NCBI GenBank assembly: GCA_007258455.2
Contig: VDFB02373365.1
Coordinates: 219,304,162 to 219,368,161 of the forward strand
Direction of reading: 5' to 3'
DNA: 64,000 nucleotides
DNA from: Sequoia sempervirens
Taxonomy: Eukaryota; Streptophyta; Pinopsida; Cupressales; Cupressaceae
Shown here one piece after another: positions 1 to 10,990 of the stretch. Both the position numbers and the translations under genes were made by a program. Position 1 is the first letter of the stretch; every line of letters starts with the position of its first letter. A model generated the notes under the pieces. That model was not told where the DNA came from. It was given only the letters and a program-made list of their open reading frames with translations, and made no database searches.

Positions 1-2
1 GT

Positions 3-236
3 TGGTTTGACAAAAGAGCCAAATTCAAGGCTTTCAAGATATCATACCTCATCTTACTATGGGATAAAACCAATGAAAATAAGGGTGACCACCAGAAGTT
101 TGATAAGCTCTAGTTGGGTCCCTATCAAATTGCTAAAATCCTAGGAGAAAATGCTTTCTGACTGAGTAGCTTAATAGGAGAACCTGCTTCATTTCCTATC
201 AATGGACAATTTCTCAAACATTATTTTGGGTTGTAA
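3..236 (+). pseudogene. Ty3/gypsy integrase C-terminal remnant (3' end of pol)
   Basis: Read from base 3, the frame gives the typical C-terminal tail of a plant gypsy polyprotein. It starts WFDKRAKFKAF, passes LLWDKTNENKGDHQKF and GPYQIAKILGENAF, and ends NGQFLKHYF before a stop at 234-236. This pattern (WD, KG.H.KF, GP, NG..LKHYF) is characteristic of the region after the integrase core. It anchors integrase on DNA in active elements. Two in-frame stops (in KL*LGPY and AF*LSSL) show it is dead. The window begins inside the element, so the rest of pol lies upstream. Confidence 0.8.
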
Positions 237-341
237 AAGGTCTAGTATTTTGATGGGTTGTATATATTTAAATAGTTTGTTGTTTTGTTCGTTTTGTCTT
301 TTCCTTGTTTTTTTTAGTGGGGGCCTTCATTTTATTCAATT

Positions 342-2356
342 GAGTAAGGGGATTGTTATCTGAAGTATACTTTGGTTACTAGGAGAAAATTTGGTTTAGA
401 TATTTTCAGGTTTTCTGATTGGATGATTTTGTTCTAAATTCATTGTTTTATGTCCATTATCAATGAGAGTTGTGGAAAGTCATTAAGAACAAGGTGTAAA
501 GTAAGAAATCTTCACTAACTATGATTGAATCTATTACAAATCATCAGAGACATCTCCTTTTGTAATGGTATATTTGTCTTAAGGCAATGGTGTTGCAAGA
601 TTTGAGTGAAAAATATGATTCCCTAGATGTTGTTATGAGGTCCATGGTAGTTTTCAGCCCAGTACAAATGTTGGAAATCTTACATATTGAGAAGGAATTG
701 AATAAAAAATAAATAAAGAGAAAGAAAAGAGAACTATCTAAGAAAAGAAAAATCAATACTAAATGGGTGATTCCAGTATCTCTATCAGGGCTATGGATGC
801 CTGACTGGTAGTAGAGCAATGCTATGAGAAAACTAGAGGTATCTCCGTCAGAGCTATGGACACTTAACTGGCAGTGGAACAATGCCTAGGATATCATTGC
901 ACAAAAATTAAAGGGAATCAACTCATGTAGTTCAAGTCTTGCACATAATTGTTCAAAAGATGAGGAAAACTTTGTAAAAGGGTGATGCAGCATCAAGCAC
1001 CCACATAGGTTTAGGGGTAGCCAGTGTTGATTTACATTTGAGATTCTAGATCAACCTTGTTTACTAAAACTCACCTAACTTGAATTGTGATGTCCATAAA
1101 CCAAGAGTTTTGGGTAATTGAATCCCTTAGTTTCTTAACAATGGTTAAACCATTTTCCCAGCCAAGTCACCAATTTTTATGCCTTGCATAACCACCGCAT
1201 TTTAAATTTGACTAAAATGAGACCTTCTTCTACTTTCGCTCTTTGTGTTTTGCCCCCTTTGATTTTGATGTTTTACTTTTCCTTGGAAAATGCTTAATAT
1301 GTTTATCTTGCTTGCCCAAGTGTTTTCCCCAAGTTGCATATTGAAAATCTTATGTTTTGGTCAAAGTTCAGGTTTTTACCCTGGTTTAGGATTTTCTGGT
1401 CTATCCGGATTTTCCCAATTTTCCTTCAAACTCTGGTTTCAATGCTGAAGTTCAAGTTTTTGAGCCAGTTCTGGATTGCCCGCCCTGGTCAGATTTTTCT
1501 AGTTTTTTCTCCAACCCTCCATTTTCCTGGATTACGCTCAAAGTCTAGCTTGACCTATTTTACACTGCAGTTCAGAGATTTCTAGCTATCGTGGAATTCT
1601 GCCTAGGTTGGATTTTTCTGGATTTTTGTCTAGCTGTCAGATTTCTGAGTTTGGTCAATTTTTGGAGTTTTATGCCATTTTGCTTTATCATTTTTGTTCT
1701 CCTGAGTTGGATGTTCATCTTGTTGTGCTTTAAAATGTTATGCTCTTTCTTGGTGTTCAAATTCTTGTATGTTTGGGCATTTCATGGCTTTCCCTGTGCG
1801 TTCATGGTTAAAATCTAGGGTTTCATGCCTAGGGCATTGCTATCTCATCTTGATTTGCTTTCGTTTGGGCCTAGGATTCAAAGAAGATCTGTAGGAGGCT
1901 TGTGTTAAATGATTTATGTGCCCAGGGTCCTCAAATTTGTGACCTTCGGTCAATTTGAGTGAAGTCTTGGCTGGTGTCTGGGTTTTTTGTCTAGTTCAGG
2001 ATTTTCCTGTCTAGTCGAATATTTTTGAATTTTCTGGGAGGCGCTATGGAATGAGGAAACTTGGTGAAATGGATGATTCTAGTGATAAATTATTATGTTT
2101 CCATGCTTTAATTTGGTAAATTGCATAGTGATTATGCTGCTTGTGTTCATTTTAATAATTTATTGTTGATATCGGTGCCTCATCGGGAGAATCCAATTGG
2201 TTCTGAATTTTCTAAAATTCCTTCCAGGTTGGTTTTCCTGGGTTAGCTCGAAATCCTGAACTTCTCAATGTTGATGCTTAAGGGTTGATTTAATAGTTTT
2301 ATCATGATTTTGAGCTAAAACTTTGATGAGATGTTTTCAACAATTGGATTCTCACA
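342..2356 (+). repeat. Candidate gypsy LTR (about 2 kb) with polypurine tract
   Basis: About 105 bases after the pol stop lies a purine run, GAGTAAGGGGA (342-352), followed at 354 by TGTTATC. That is the usual polypurine tract plus LTR start. The far end is proposed at CTCACA (2351-2356). The next bases, TTGGTGTTTGATA, could be a decayed TTGGTATCAGAGC primer-binding site (7 of 12 positions after the first T match), and a coding-like frame starts at 2371. The order pol end, LTR, gag-like start would be a head-to-tail junction. No second LTR copy is in the window, so both ends are inferred. The T-rich interior holds no gene. Confidence 0.35.
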
Positions 2357-2370
2357 TTGGTGTTTGATAA

Positions 2371-2923
2371 ATGCAAGCTGACTCTAGCAAGGCAGTGAGT
2401 GGAAAGGCTAAGAGAGACACAAAGGGGTCATCCATCTCTGAAGCATAAGAAAGAATGAAGTTCTACGTAAAGAGTAGGATTCTTGAGGGCAAGATAGCAT
2501 CATTCTGGTTTGAGGTTTTAGATCCAAATAAGAACACCTTGCTACAAAGAACTAAGGCTATCATGGGATACAAAAACTGGGTACCAGCTAGATGACACAG
2601 CTACCCATAGTGTAATCATTAATGAATGCCAATCCAACAAGAGAGACCAGGACAATGCAATGGGGTAGCTAGAGAATGATATTAATGCCATTGAATGGTG
2701 AACTAGGGTTTTTCCTATACCACTTGCGAATGACTTGCAGAGGATTTTCTTGATGATGAAGGCCAGAATGGAGCAAGGTATGGGCAAAGTGGGGGAATCA
2801 GTTAATACAAAATGTGTCAAAATTCATGCTTCCTCATTGTTTTGCTTTGCCTCTTCTTCACATGTTTTGGTCCAGATTATGAGCCAGATCGTAGGCCAAT
2901 CTAGTCAGTGCCTTTTCATTTAA
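2371..2923 (+). pseudogene. Coding-like remnant, possibly gag, after the candidate LTR
   Basis: An ATG at 2371 opens MQADSSKAVSGKAKRD, continues through a stop to MKFYVKSRILEGKIASFWFE, then shifts frame near 2575. It continues as a lysine- and glutamate-rich stretch including RIFLMMKARMEQGMGKVGES. Amino-acid composition looks coding in pieces, and the position directly after a candidate LTR suggests gag. I see no zinc knuckle and no motif that fixes the family. At least three stops and one frameshift are needed to read it. It could equally be a captured gene fragment. Confidence 0.3.
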
Positions 2924-3834
2924 AGCATGTTGAATTTGTTTTGAATTCTTCTAGGGCTGACTCCTTCTAAGATTGACTTATTTTGTAAACCTAAACTAGG
3001 CTGACGGATCTAACATGTTTTTATAAATATGGAATTTTTCCTCTTTTGTAAGGGTTGGACAGGTTAGAGGAAAGTTAAGAAGGGTTAGAAAAGGATCTTT
3101 GGGATATAGAAAAAGCAAGTTATCATTTTGAAGGAAGTTAGACATTTTTTTGTAGTTCAACAGGAGGAGGAAGTGATGTATCTTCCTGATTTTCTTAGCA
3201 TAAATGGAGATAATTTGAAGACATGGGTTTTTGTACATTGGTGATCTTTCTAGATTTGTAAATGTTGCTTATCTATTTCATTAATAGTAGGAGCAGCCAA
3301 ATTTAAACCTACTTTATATTATGCTCTAGAATGGTATTCATTTTGGGTTAATCATTTGATTTGAAAAGCTTTTAAGGAATGAAATTTTCTCTTATGTTTC
3401 ATTTGAATGATGATTTGCAATCTAATGTTAAAGTTACTATGAATGAATGAAACTTTGTATCAATTACAAGTTAATTTTATTTTGCAGTTCTAGTTTAGGA
3501 ATTCCTTGGAAGGCAACAAGTCTAATTAGTTGAATGAATTAACATTCTTTTCAGTTTGAAAACCTTGATCTATTTTTTTTCTATTTCTTTAAAACCATCA
3601 GTTAAAGTAGGTTTTGATAGATGTTTGATCTTGCAACAATTCAAAAGCTTAAAACCGGCAGGCCCCTTGAACATTATAGCCATATTGACCACTTCATGAA
3701 ATAGCAACATTATGAACCAACATCAAAGACATTGGGAGGTGATTAGTTTGATTATTGATTGTCTCTTTCAGGAGAGGTGAGATATTTTTACTTTTATCTT
3801 ACCTGCATGTTGTGGGTCAACTTGGCACCTCAAC
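2924..3834. other. Spacer, no gene seen
   Basis: AT-rich sequence with short unrelated open frames only. No domain, RNA gene or repeat was recognised. Confidence 0.5.
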
Positions 3835-3982
3835 AAGTCTTGCAGAGCCCAAAGCGTAGGAGGCTTTTTAAAGTCCTCATTAGTTGGTTGAGGTGCTTTG
3901 AGCTTCCCTTGATTGGAATTGGCAATCCCATCAGTAGATTAGAAGACCGACCTAGTTACAGTGTAAAAAAAAAACCAACACC
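3835..3982 (-). repeat. Left arm of inverted repeat around telomere-like block 1
   Basis: This arm reads AAGTCTTGCAGAGCCCAAAG and onward. Its reverse complement matches 4250-4391 at roughly 80% by eye, including GAGCCCAAAG, TTGGAATTGG-like and TTAGAAGACC segments. The two arms enclose the telomere-like block at 3983-4249. Together they form a large imperfect palindrome with a satellite core. Confidence 0.8.
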
Positions 3983-4249
3983 TTCTACCTCTAACCCTAA
4001 ACCTTAAACCATTAACCCTTAAACTCTAAACCCTTAATCCCTCTACCCTCTATCTCTCTCCCACTCCCTTCCTCCCTCCATTTCTCTCTCAAGTCTCACC
4101 CTCCTACCCCCTCTCCCTCTCTCAAGTCTCTTTTTCTCTCTCACTCACTCTTATCTCCCTCCCCTCTACCCTTAACCCTCTACCCTCTATCTCTCTCTAA
4201 CTCCCTTCGTCTCTCCCTCACTCAATCCCTTTATTTCTCTCCCCTCTAC
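3983..4249. repeat. Telomere-like and CT-rich satellite, block 1
   Basis: The block begins with heptamer variants of the plant telomere unit (CCCTAAA, CCTTAAA, CCCTCTA) and passes into CTCTCTCTC-rich stretches with the recurring phrase CAAGTCTC and CACCCTCCTACCCCC. The C-rich strand is the plus strand. The same phrases recur in block 2 (6865-8507). Confidence 0.85.
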
Positions 4250-4828
4250 TTGTTGGTTGTTTTTACTATAACTAGGTTGGTCTTCTAATTTACCTATGGA
4301 ATTTCCAATTCTGGTCAAGGGAAGCTCGAAGGACCTGGACCAACTGACAAGGATTTTAAAGACCTCCTATACTTTGGGCTCTGTAAGACCTGGGAGGGTG
4401 ATCCCTTAATGCGTTTACAACCTCTACACCATTATCGTAAACAACATTAACAATGACATATAATATCATTTAATAGCTCAACATAATAGCATAATACTGA
4501 ATAGAATTGGTTGTTCATTAGTAATATCAACTATTTTGAGCATAAGATAACTACAACACATTCCACAATCTAAAATAGTCATTGATTTGAAATTTGTAGC
4601 TAGCACTAGGTAAAGACAAACAAAATACTGAACCATACAAATTAGTACAACTTACATCAGTGCCATATATCCATTGAGGGAGTCAAATTCATAAACATCT
4701 AAGGGTTTATGATAGATTTAACACATAACATATAAAATCCTTGAGAACATTGCTTTACAATTTCATCAACATGTATTCCAGCCCAATATTACTCATCAAA
4801 TCCTTATACATAATATATCCACTAAAAA
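4250..4828 (+). repeat. Boundary repeat, copy 1 (also right palindrome arm)
   Basis: About 580 bases that recur in direct orientation at 8508-9084. Shared landmarks in the same order are TTTACTATAACTRGG, TCTTTGGGCTCT-like, CATTATCGTAAA, ACTGAATAGAATTGG, CATATATCCATTGAGGGA and TCAAATCCTTATA. Its first 140 bases also form the right arm of the inverted repeat with 3835-3982. It carries no open frame of note. Confidence 0.9.
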
Positions 4829-5517
4829 TCCCCATTTAAGATGTTTTGAATGCTTTGTGATACCAAAAGCAGAAGAATAGTTGCTTTATTTCAATCAAAC
4901 CATGGCAGTAGATGTCATGGCCACCATTAAAGCTTACTCACACGCTGCACGAATGACTCTAATTGCATTTGATGCAGATTCAAATATTAGTCATCGATCC
5001 TTCACCTTGGTGAGATCATTGGATGACTTCCTTCAAAGAAAATTGGCATAGTATCCATCGTGGCAATAAGGGGCCCACCATACTACTCGTTGCCAAGGAG
5101 ATACATGTGGTGCCAGCCCATGATATCCCAATCAATAAAGACCTAGCAACTTTTGATCATGTGATGGCGGGAAACCATGGATCTCAACCATCGACAATCC
5201 TATTCATTCAACATAATTGCTAGCCCTATTATTAACCATTGAGCACCTTTCTACCAAGATTATAACATCTCCGTTGATTTAAAACACGTGCATCTTATAA
5301 CTGCTTTAGTAATCTGTGACAATGTATTAAAGACACATCAAAGTATTTATCATTCATTCGGCTTTACCAGATGAGTTACATGGTGCTTTCCCATGATATC
5401 ACAATCAAAAAAGACAGTGTAGTGGGGTCATCATGGGATGGTGTGGAATGGCTGAGATCACATGACGATTGATCTACGACCATGAGAATTTGTCCCTCTA
5501 CAAAATAAAAACATTTA
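4829..5517. other. Spacer, no gene seen
   Basis: No recognisable gene. Short phrases such as CCCATGATATC and ATCAATAAAGAC recur loosely near 5120 and 5390, hinting at an old local duplication. Confidence 0.4.
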
Positions 5518-6510
5518 TTAGGGGAGAGGGCCTAGTAGTCATGCAGGGTCCAATAGTCGTGCACTCAATCATGATGATAATACCCACTCTTACCACATTT
5601 ATACTTTATATTGTAAATAAACATTCTAAATGTAAATAAAGGAAAAACCAAATGTTGATAAAAAAATGGACCCATACTTGAACACATGAGAACCTCTAAA
5701 TGTTATATGAAAAAAACATAAATACATTCATGAAGAAGTGAAATAAGTATTTTTTTGTTTCAAATAAAATATCACAACTCTCCACTATAATTATATCATT
5801 TAAAAAATAAAATGCTCATTTAATAAAATAAGACACTCATTTAAACAAGTATTGTTATCATAGTGAAAAAATATTGTTCATATGTGTACAACAATTGGGG
5901 TAGCAATGTACAACAATTGGATAATTTTATATTAATAGTTTGTCCTATCATAAATATAAAAGGTGAGCACAATAAATAACATGTATTTTCCCATTAAATG
6001 TGAAGGATTTTCAAAAGGTCTTAGTGTTCAACTATTCGTCTAGTTTTCTTCAATATAAGTTGTATTTTATATAATTATGTGTTGTTTTTATAAGAACAAA
6101 TAGATTTTTTGTGTTCTACTATTAGTCCATATGTGTTGAATATAAAATGTAGAGATATCAAATATTTATGTTTATCAATAAGTATTTGGTCAAATTAGGT
6201 TGTATATTAATTTTAATTTAAATAAAAATATCATATTCTACAAGCAACAAATGATTTTTTTTGGTTCAACTATTGGGGGTTCCATGATTAAGTTTTGGTT
6301 GAACCTTTTAAAAGTCAAATTTTAGACACTTCTCAAAAGATCTGCCGATGTGGTGAGTTGCATGATGAGTCACGACTCCAAATCTTAGTTATAGATAAAT
6401 AAGAGACCATTCTACATTTCAAAAAAAAAATTGAAGGTTCTATGATATTCCAGTCAATTGCTACATGCTAAGAAAGTTAGCCTGCATGACTACTAGGCCC
6501 TCTCCCCTAG
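5518..6510. mobile_element. Non-autonomous DNA transposon with about 29-bp TIRs
   Basis: The left end (5518-5547) reads TTAGGGGAGAGGGCC then TAGTAGTCATGCAGG. The right end (6481-6510) is its reverse complement except for the outermost base. Both TIRs are flanked by TA (5519-5520 and 6508-6509), so the element could be 987 bp with GGGGAGAGGG termini and a TA duplication. A TTA/TAG target site of the Harbinger type is also possible. The interior is AT-rich with no long open frame, so the element would need a transposase supplied from elsewhere. The superfamily is not settled. Confidence 0.75.
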
Positions 6511-6864
6511 AGGAATAAGGGGAAATCACTAGGCCAATGACAAACAATGACATAAGTTGTTTTAATGAGGGAACATGAGACCAACAAAATACTTAGGAAA
6601 AATAAAGTCAAGAAAAGAAAATAAAACGATAAAACAAAAGGGGGCCCAACCTAGACAAAGCAATGGGGCTTAAGTCATTTTAAAGCCTTCCCAAAAAGTA
6701 ATAGCCAAATAGATCCCATCCAAGGTGTAAGATGAACACTAGGGTTTTACATGAAGATGAAGGTAAAACCCCATCCTTAAGCTTTTCCCAAACACCATAA
6801 ACAACCAGAGACACAAGGCCGGATAAAATAGAACATAGAGAACAAAAATTTTAAGTTCCATCGC
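6511..6864. other. Spacer between TIR element and satellite block 2
   Basis: A- and G-rich spacer leading into the first CCCTAAACC heptamers. No gene seen. Confidence 0.4.
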
Positions 6865-8507
6865 TACCCATAATCCTAAACCCTAAACCATTAACCCTTA
6901 ACCCTTAAACCCCAAACCCTTCAACCCTATACCCTCTCTCTCTCAAGTCTCTCCCTCCTACCCCTTCTCCCTCTCTCAAGTCTCTCTCTCTCACTCCCTC
7001 TATCTCTCTCCCTCTGCCTAAGCCTAAGCCTAAACCCTTAAACTCTAAACCCTTAAAGCTCTCTGCCCTCACATGTTTTAACCCTCTACCTTGTCTCTCT
7101 CCCTCCCACCTCCCTCTTTCCCTCTTTCTCTCAGAGTCTCACCCCTCCTACCTACTCTCCCTCTCTCAAGTCTCTGCATCTCTGCCAGGTCTTATCTCCC
7201 TCCCCTCCACCCTTAACCCTCTACCTTCACCCCTCCACCCTTAACCCCTCTACTCTCTATCTCTCCCACTCCCTCATGTCCTCTCTCTCCTTTGAATCCC
7301 TCTATCTCTCTCCCCTCTACCCACATAACCCTAAACCCTTAACCCTTGAATTAGACCATTAAAACCCTCCACCCTCTACCCTCTACCTCTCTATCTCTCT
7401 CTCTCTCTCTCTTTCAAGTCTCTCCCTCCTACCCCCTCTCCCTCTCTCAGGTCTCTCTCTCTCACTCAATCTCTCTATCTCTCTCCTCTCTACCCTTAAC
7501 CCTAAACCTTAAACCCTTAACCCTTAAACTCTATACCCTTCAACCCTCTACCCTCAACCCTCTCTTTTTTTCTCTCTCTCAAGTATCTCCCTCCTACCCC
7601 CTCTCCCTCTCTTAGGTATTTCTCTATCTCTCACTCACTCCCTCTATGTGTCTCCCCTCTACCCTTAAAACCTAAACCCTAAACCCTTAACCCATGTAAA
7701 CCTAAACACTTAAAATAGCCCTCTACCCTCTACCCTTAACCCTTTCTCCCTCTATCTATCTCCCACTCCCTCCCTCTCTCTCTCTTTGAAGTCTCTTAGT
7801 CCTAGCACCACTCCCTCTCTTAGGTCACTCTCTCTCTCTCCCCTTCCTCCCATCTTCCCCTCTCCCTTCCCCCTCCTAACTCTCTCTCTATCTCTCTCCT
7901 AAGTATCTCCACTCTACCCTTATCCCTCTACCCTTAACCCTTAAATCCTCTACCCTCTTTCTCTCTCCCACTCCCTCGCTCTCTCTCTCTCAAGGCTCTC
8001 CCTCCTACCCTCTCTCCCTCTCTCAGGTCTCTCTCTCTCTCACTCACTCCCTCTATATCTCTCCCTCTACCCTTAACCCTAAACCCTAAACATGTAACCC
8101 TTAAACCCTCTACCCTCTACAATTAACCCTCTACAATCTATCTCTCTCCCTCCCTCCACTCTCTCTCTCTCAAGACAATCCCTCTCTCACTCACTCCCTC
8201 TATCTATCTCCCCTCTACCTTTAACCCTAAACCCTAAACCCTAAACCATTAACCCTTAAACCCTAAATCCTTAAACCCTCAACCCTCTACGCTTAACCCT
8301 CTACCCTCTATCTCTCTCACACTCCCTCCCTCCTTCCCTCCCTCCCCCTCTCTCTCAAGTCTCACCCTCCTACCCTCTCTCCCTCTCTCAAGTCTCTCTC
8401 TCTCTCACTCACTCTTATCTCCCTCCCCTTTACCCTATACCCTCTATCTCTCTCCCACTCCCTTCATCTCTCTCGCATTGAATCCCTCTGTGCCTCTTCC
8501 CTCTACC
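6865..8507. repeat. Telomere-like and CT-rich higher-order satellite, block 2
   Basis: About 1.6 kb alternates between runs of telomere-like heptamers (CCCTAAA, CCCTTAA, CCCTCTA) and CT-rich stretches. A composite phrase, CAAGTCTCTCCCTCCTACCC followed by CTCTCCCTCTCTCA, recurs at about 6943, 7139, 7415, 7568, 7788, 7990, 8170 (degenerate) and 8356. This gives a higher-order period near 200 bp, ranging about 150-280. The plus strand is the C-rich strand throughout. The last ~200 bases match those before 4250, so the duplication of the boundary repeat includes part of the satellite. Confidence 0.9.
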
Positions 8508-9084
8508 TATTGATTTTTTTTACTATAACTGGGATGGCCTTCTAATTTACCTATGGAATTGCTAATTCCAATTAAGGGTAGCTCAAAGGACCTTGACCAA
8601 ATGATGAGGATCTTAAAGACCTCCTACACTTTGGGCTCTCCAAAACCTGGGAGGTTGATCCCTTAATGCATTTACAACCTCTACACCATTATCGTAAAAA
8701 AATTTAACAATAGATAATCCCATTTAATAGATCAACATAATAGCATAATACTGAATAGAATTGGTTGTTCATCAGTAATATCAACTATTTCGAGCATGAG
8801 ATAACTACAACACATTCCACAGTGTAAAATAGTCATTGATTTTCAATTTGTAGCATGTGCTAGGTAAATACAAACAAAATACTGAACCATACAAATTAGT
8901 ACAACTTACATCAATGCCATATATCCATTGAGGGATTCAAATTCATAAACATCTAAGGGTTTATGATAGATTTAAAACATAACATCTAAGATCCTTGAGA
9001 AAATTGCTTTACAATTTCATGAACATGTATTCTAACCCAATACTACTTATCAAATCCTTATAGAGAACATATCCACCTACAATC
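8508..9084 (+). repeat. Boundary repeat, copy 2
   Basis: Direct copy of 4250-4828, about 90% identical by eye and offset by about 4258 bases. It again follows directly on a telomere-like block and holds no gene. Confidence 0.9.
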
Positions 9085-10239
9085 CCATTCAATCATTTTT
9101 ATTAATTCCTTGAATTAAAGCCAAAAAAAAAAATGATACACACCACAAAAGTGAGATGAACGAGACAACCCTTGATTATCTTATTCAAAATTTAGATATG
9201 CATGTACAATGGAGAGACATGATTTTGAATTAATCATTTCAATTCAAATGCCAGTACTGTCATAAAACATCAAATCCCCATGAATTCGAAACCTACTACA
9301 AAATGACTCAAAACCTAAATTTCATTTTCCTTAAAACCGCGAAACTTTACAATTTTCTCTACAACTCTACCTAGACTCAACCAAAAAATATCTAACTTTC
9401 TAACCTGCACTTCTATCCTTGAAATCATTCTTATAGAAAATGAAGGAGCAAACAAGCATCAAGCTAGAAAGTACCTCTCATTTCACATGTTTTTCTTCAC
9501 AAAACTCTTGACGACAACAGCTATACCTTCTTTATTTCTCATCCTACACCCTATTCATGCATCCAACAATTGCAACAGTATCCATGGTGCCTCTTACACA
9601 AGCTACAATAATCACAAAAAGTGTAAGAGCCCCTTTACATCATGTTTGGACTAAAAAACCCTAAAAAATAGGGTAACCAGGCTGTATGCAAAGAAATGAA
9701 GCTTTCTAACTCAAATCAACACCTTAAGCCCTCAAATTAGATTCAAATAAAATCTAACACATATCTTCATGACCTGGAATTGATTTCACATCAAAATATA
9801 GCTGCATGTGACTGTATAGTGATGCATAACAGAAAAAAAACATAAATTTGAAGAAAAACACAGATTTTTGAATATCAAGAGCTTCTAAATTTTAAATCCT
9901 CAACCATCAAGAACCATTACAATGATCACTTTATGCCTTTTAAAGGCCTTTACATGTCAACCACTGAAAAACCACCTCTACAATTGAATTTTTAATCTTT
10001 TATGATCACATGAAACATATAACACACTAATTTCAAGGTTGTTAACATCACTATTGAAATATTTTTATTTTTTGACCTTTCAAACATTAAAAATTTCATC
10101 ATTAAATCAATTATGTAATGGCATAAAAATTAAAAAAATCATGAATTAATTATGTAACCACATAAGTCAAATATAATTCTATCAAGAAATTAATATCAAA
10201 TAGATAATATAATCACATAACTCATACATTTCAATGTCA
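9085..10239. other. Spacer, no gene seen
   Basis: AT-rich. If the CACTA element downstream were complete, its left terminus might be expected here, but no clear CACTA terminus was found. Confidence 0.4.
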
Positions 10240-10242
10240 TTG

Positions 10243-10990
10243 ACCTTTTTCTTCATCCAAATCTTTATATGTATCATCTGATCCAAATTTGACATTGTAA
10301 GGATTGGTCATATCATCATCATCATCATTGATATCAGTTTCGATAATGTCATCATCCACGTGGATATCATCTTCATGAACATTAACTCCTGCATCATCAT
10401 GATCTAGTTCCTCCTCTTTGACATCTTCGTCAGGGACATCATCAACTAACTATTGATCTTGATGATCATCTACATCATCTTCTAGTTCTTCAATATCTTC
10501 TTCTTCCACCACATTATACTTTACTGGCCTTCCTCTTGGATCATGCCTAACAACAAATGACCAACTCGGTTTACCTGGAACCTCTGAGTAAAATACTTGC
10601 TCACATTGGCTTGGAAGAACATAGGGATCATTTCTAGCTCACTCGATCAATCTTGTATTAACCATGGTAAATCCATTATCATGTTCAATAATAGTTCTCT
10701 CAGGATCATTTTTATTTAATCGTAGCCTATACCATAGGGCTATGAACAAAATTAATCTAAAGGACTCAAAGTCACACTCAAGTATATCATCCAAAATTCC
10801 ATAGTATCAATTTTCTGGGACTTTTGGACGTATGTCACTTCTAGATGAAACATTAGTCACCTAAAAGACTACAGTTATACTAGAATCACAAGTTTTCTTC
10901 ATGTCATCCAACATTTTGATTCAAAATTTATGACCATTGCACCACATAGCCTTGTGGTGTTTCACCTACAATATGTCAAACATGTAAAAA
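10243..10990 (-). pseudogene. DUF4216-like tail of the CACTA transposase
   Basis: The minus strand reads YYGILDDILECDFE, HDNGFTMVNTRLIE and NDPYVLPSQCEQVFY, ending in WSFVVRHDPRGRP. This is the DUF4216 signature usually found at or after the C terminus of CACTA transposases. It is followed by a strongly acidic tail rich in aspartate and glutamate, with a run of five aspartates (near 10317). At least three in-frame stops are present. It belongs to the pseudogene at 10240-14906. Confidence 0.75.

Noticed and set aside
5023..5223. 66-codon plus-strand frame
   Set aside because: Short, no motif, inside a repeat-rich spacer.
3983..8507. CRISPR array
   Set aside because: Repeats are short, contiguous and degenerate with no unique spacers, and the context is a plant genome.
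9140..9165. CACCACAAAAGTGAG as the left CACTA terminus
   Set aside because: It lacks the CACTA core and does not match the terminus at 15384; no subterminal repeats nearby.
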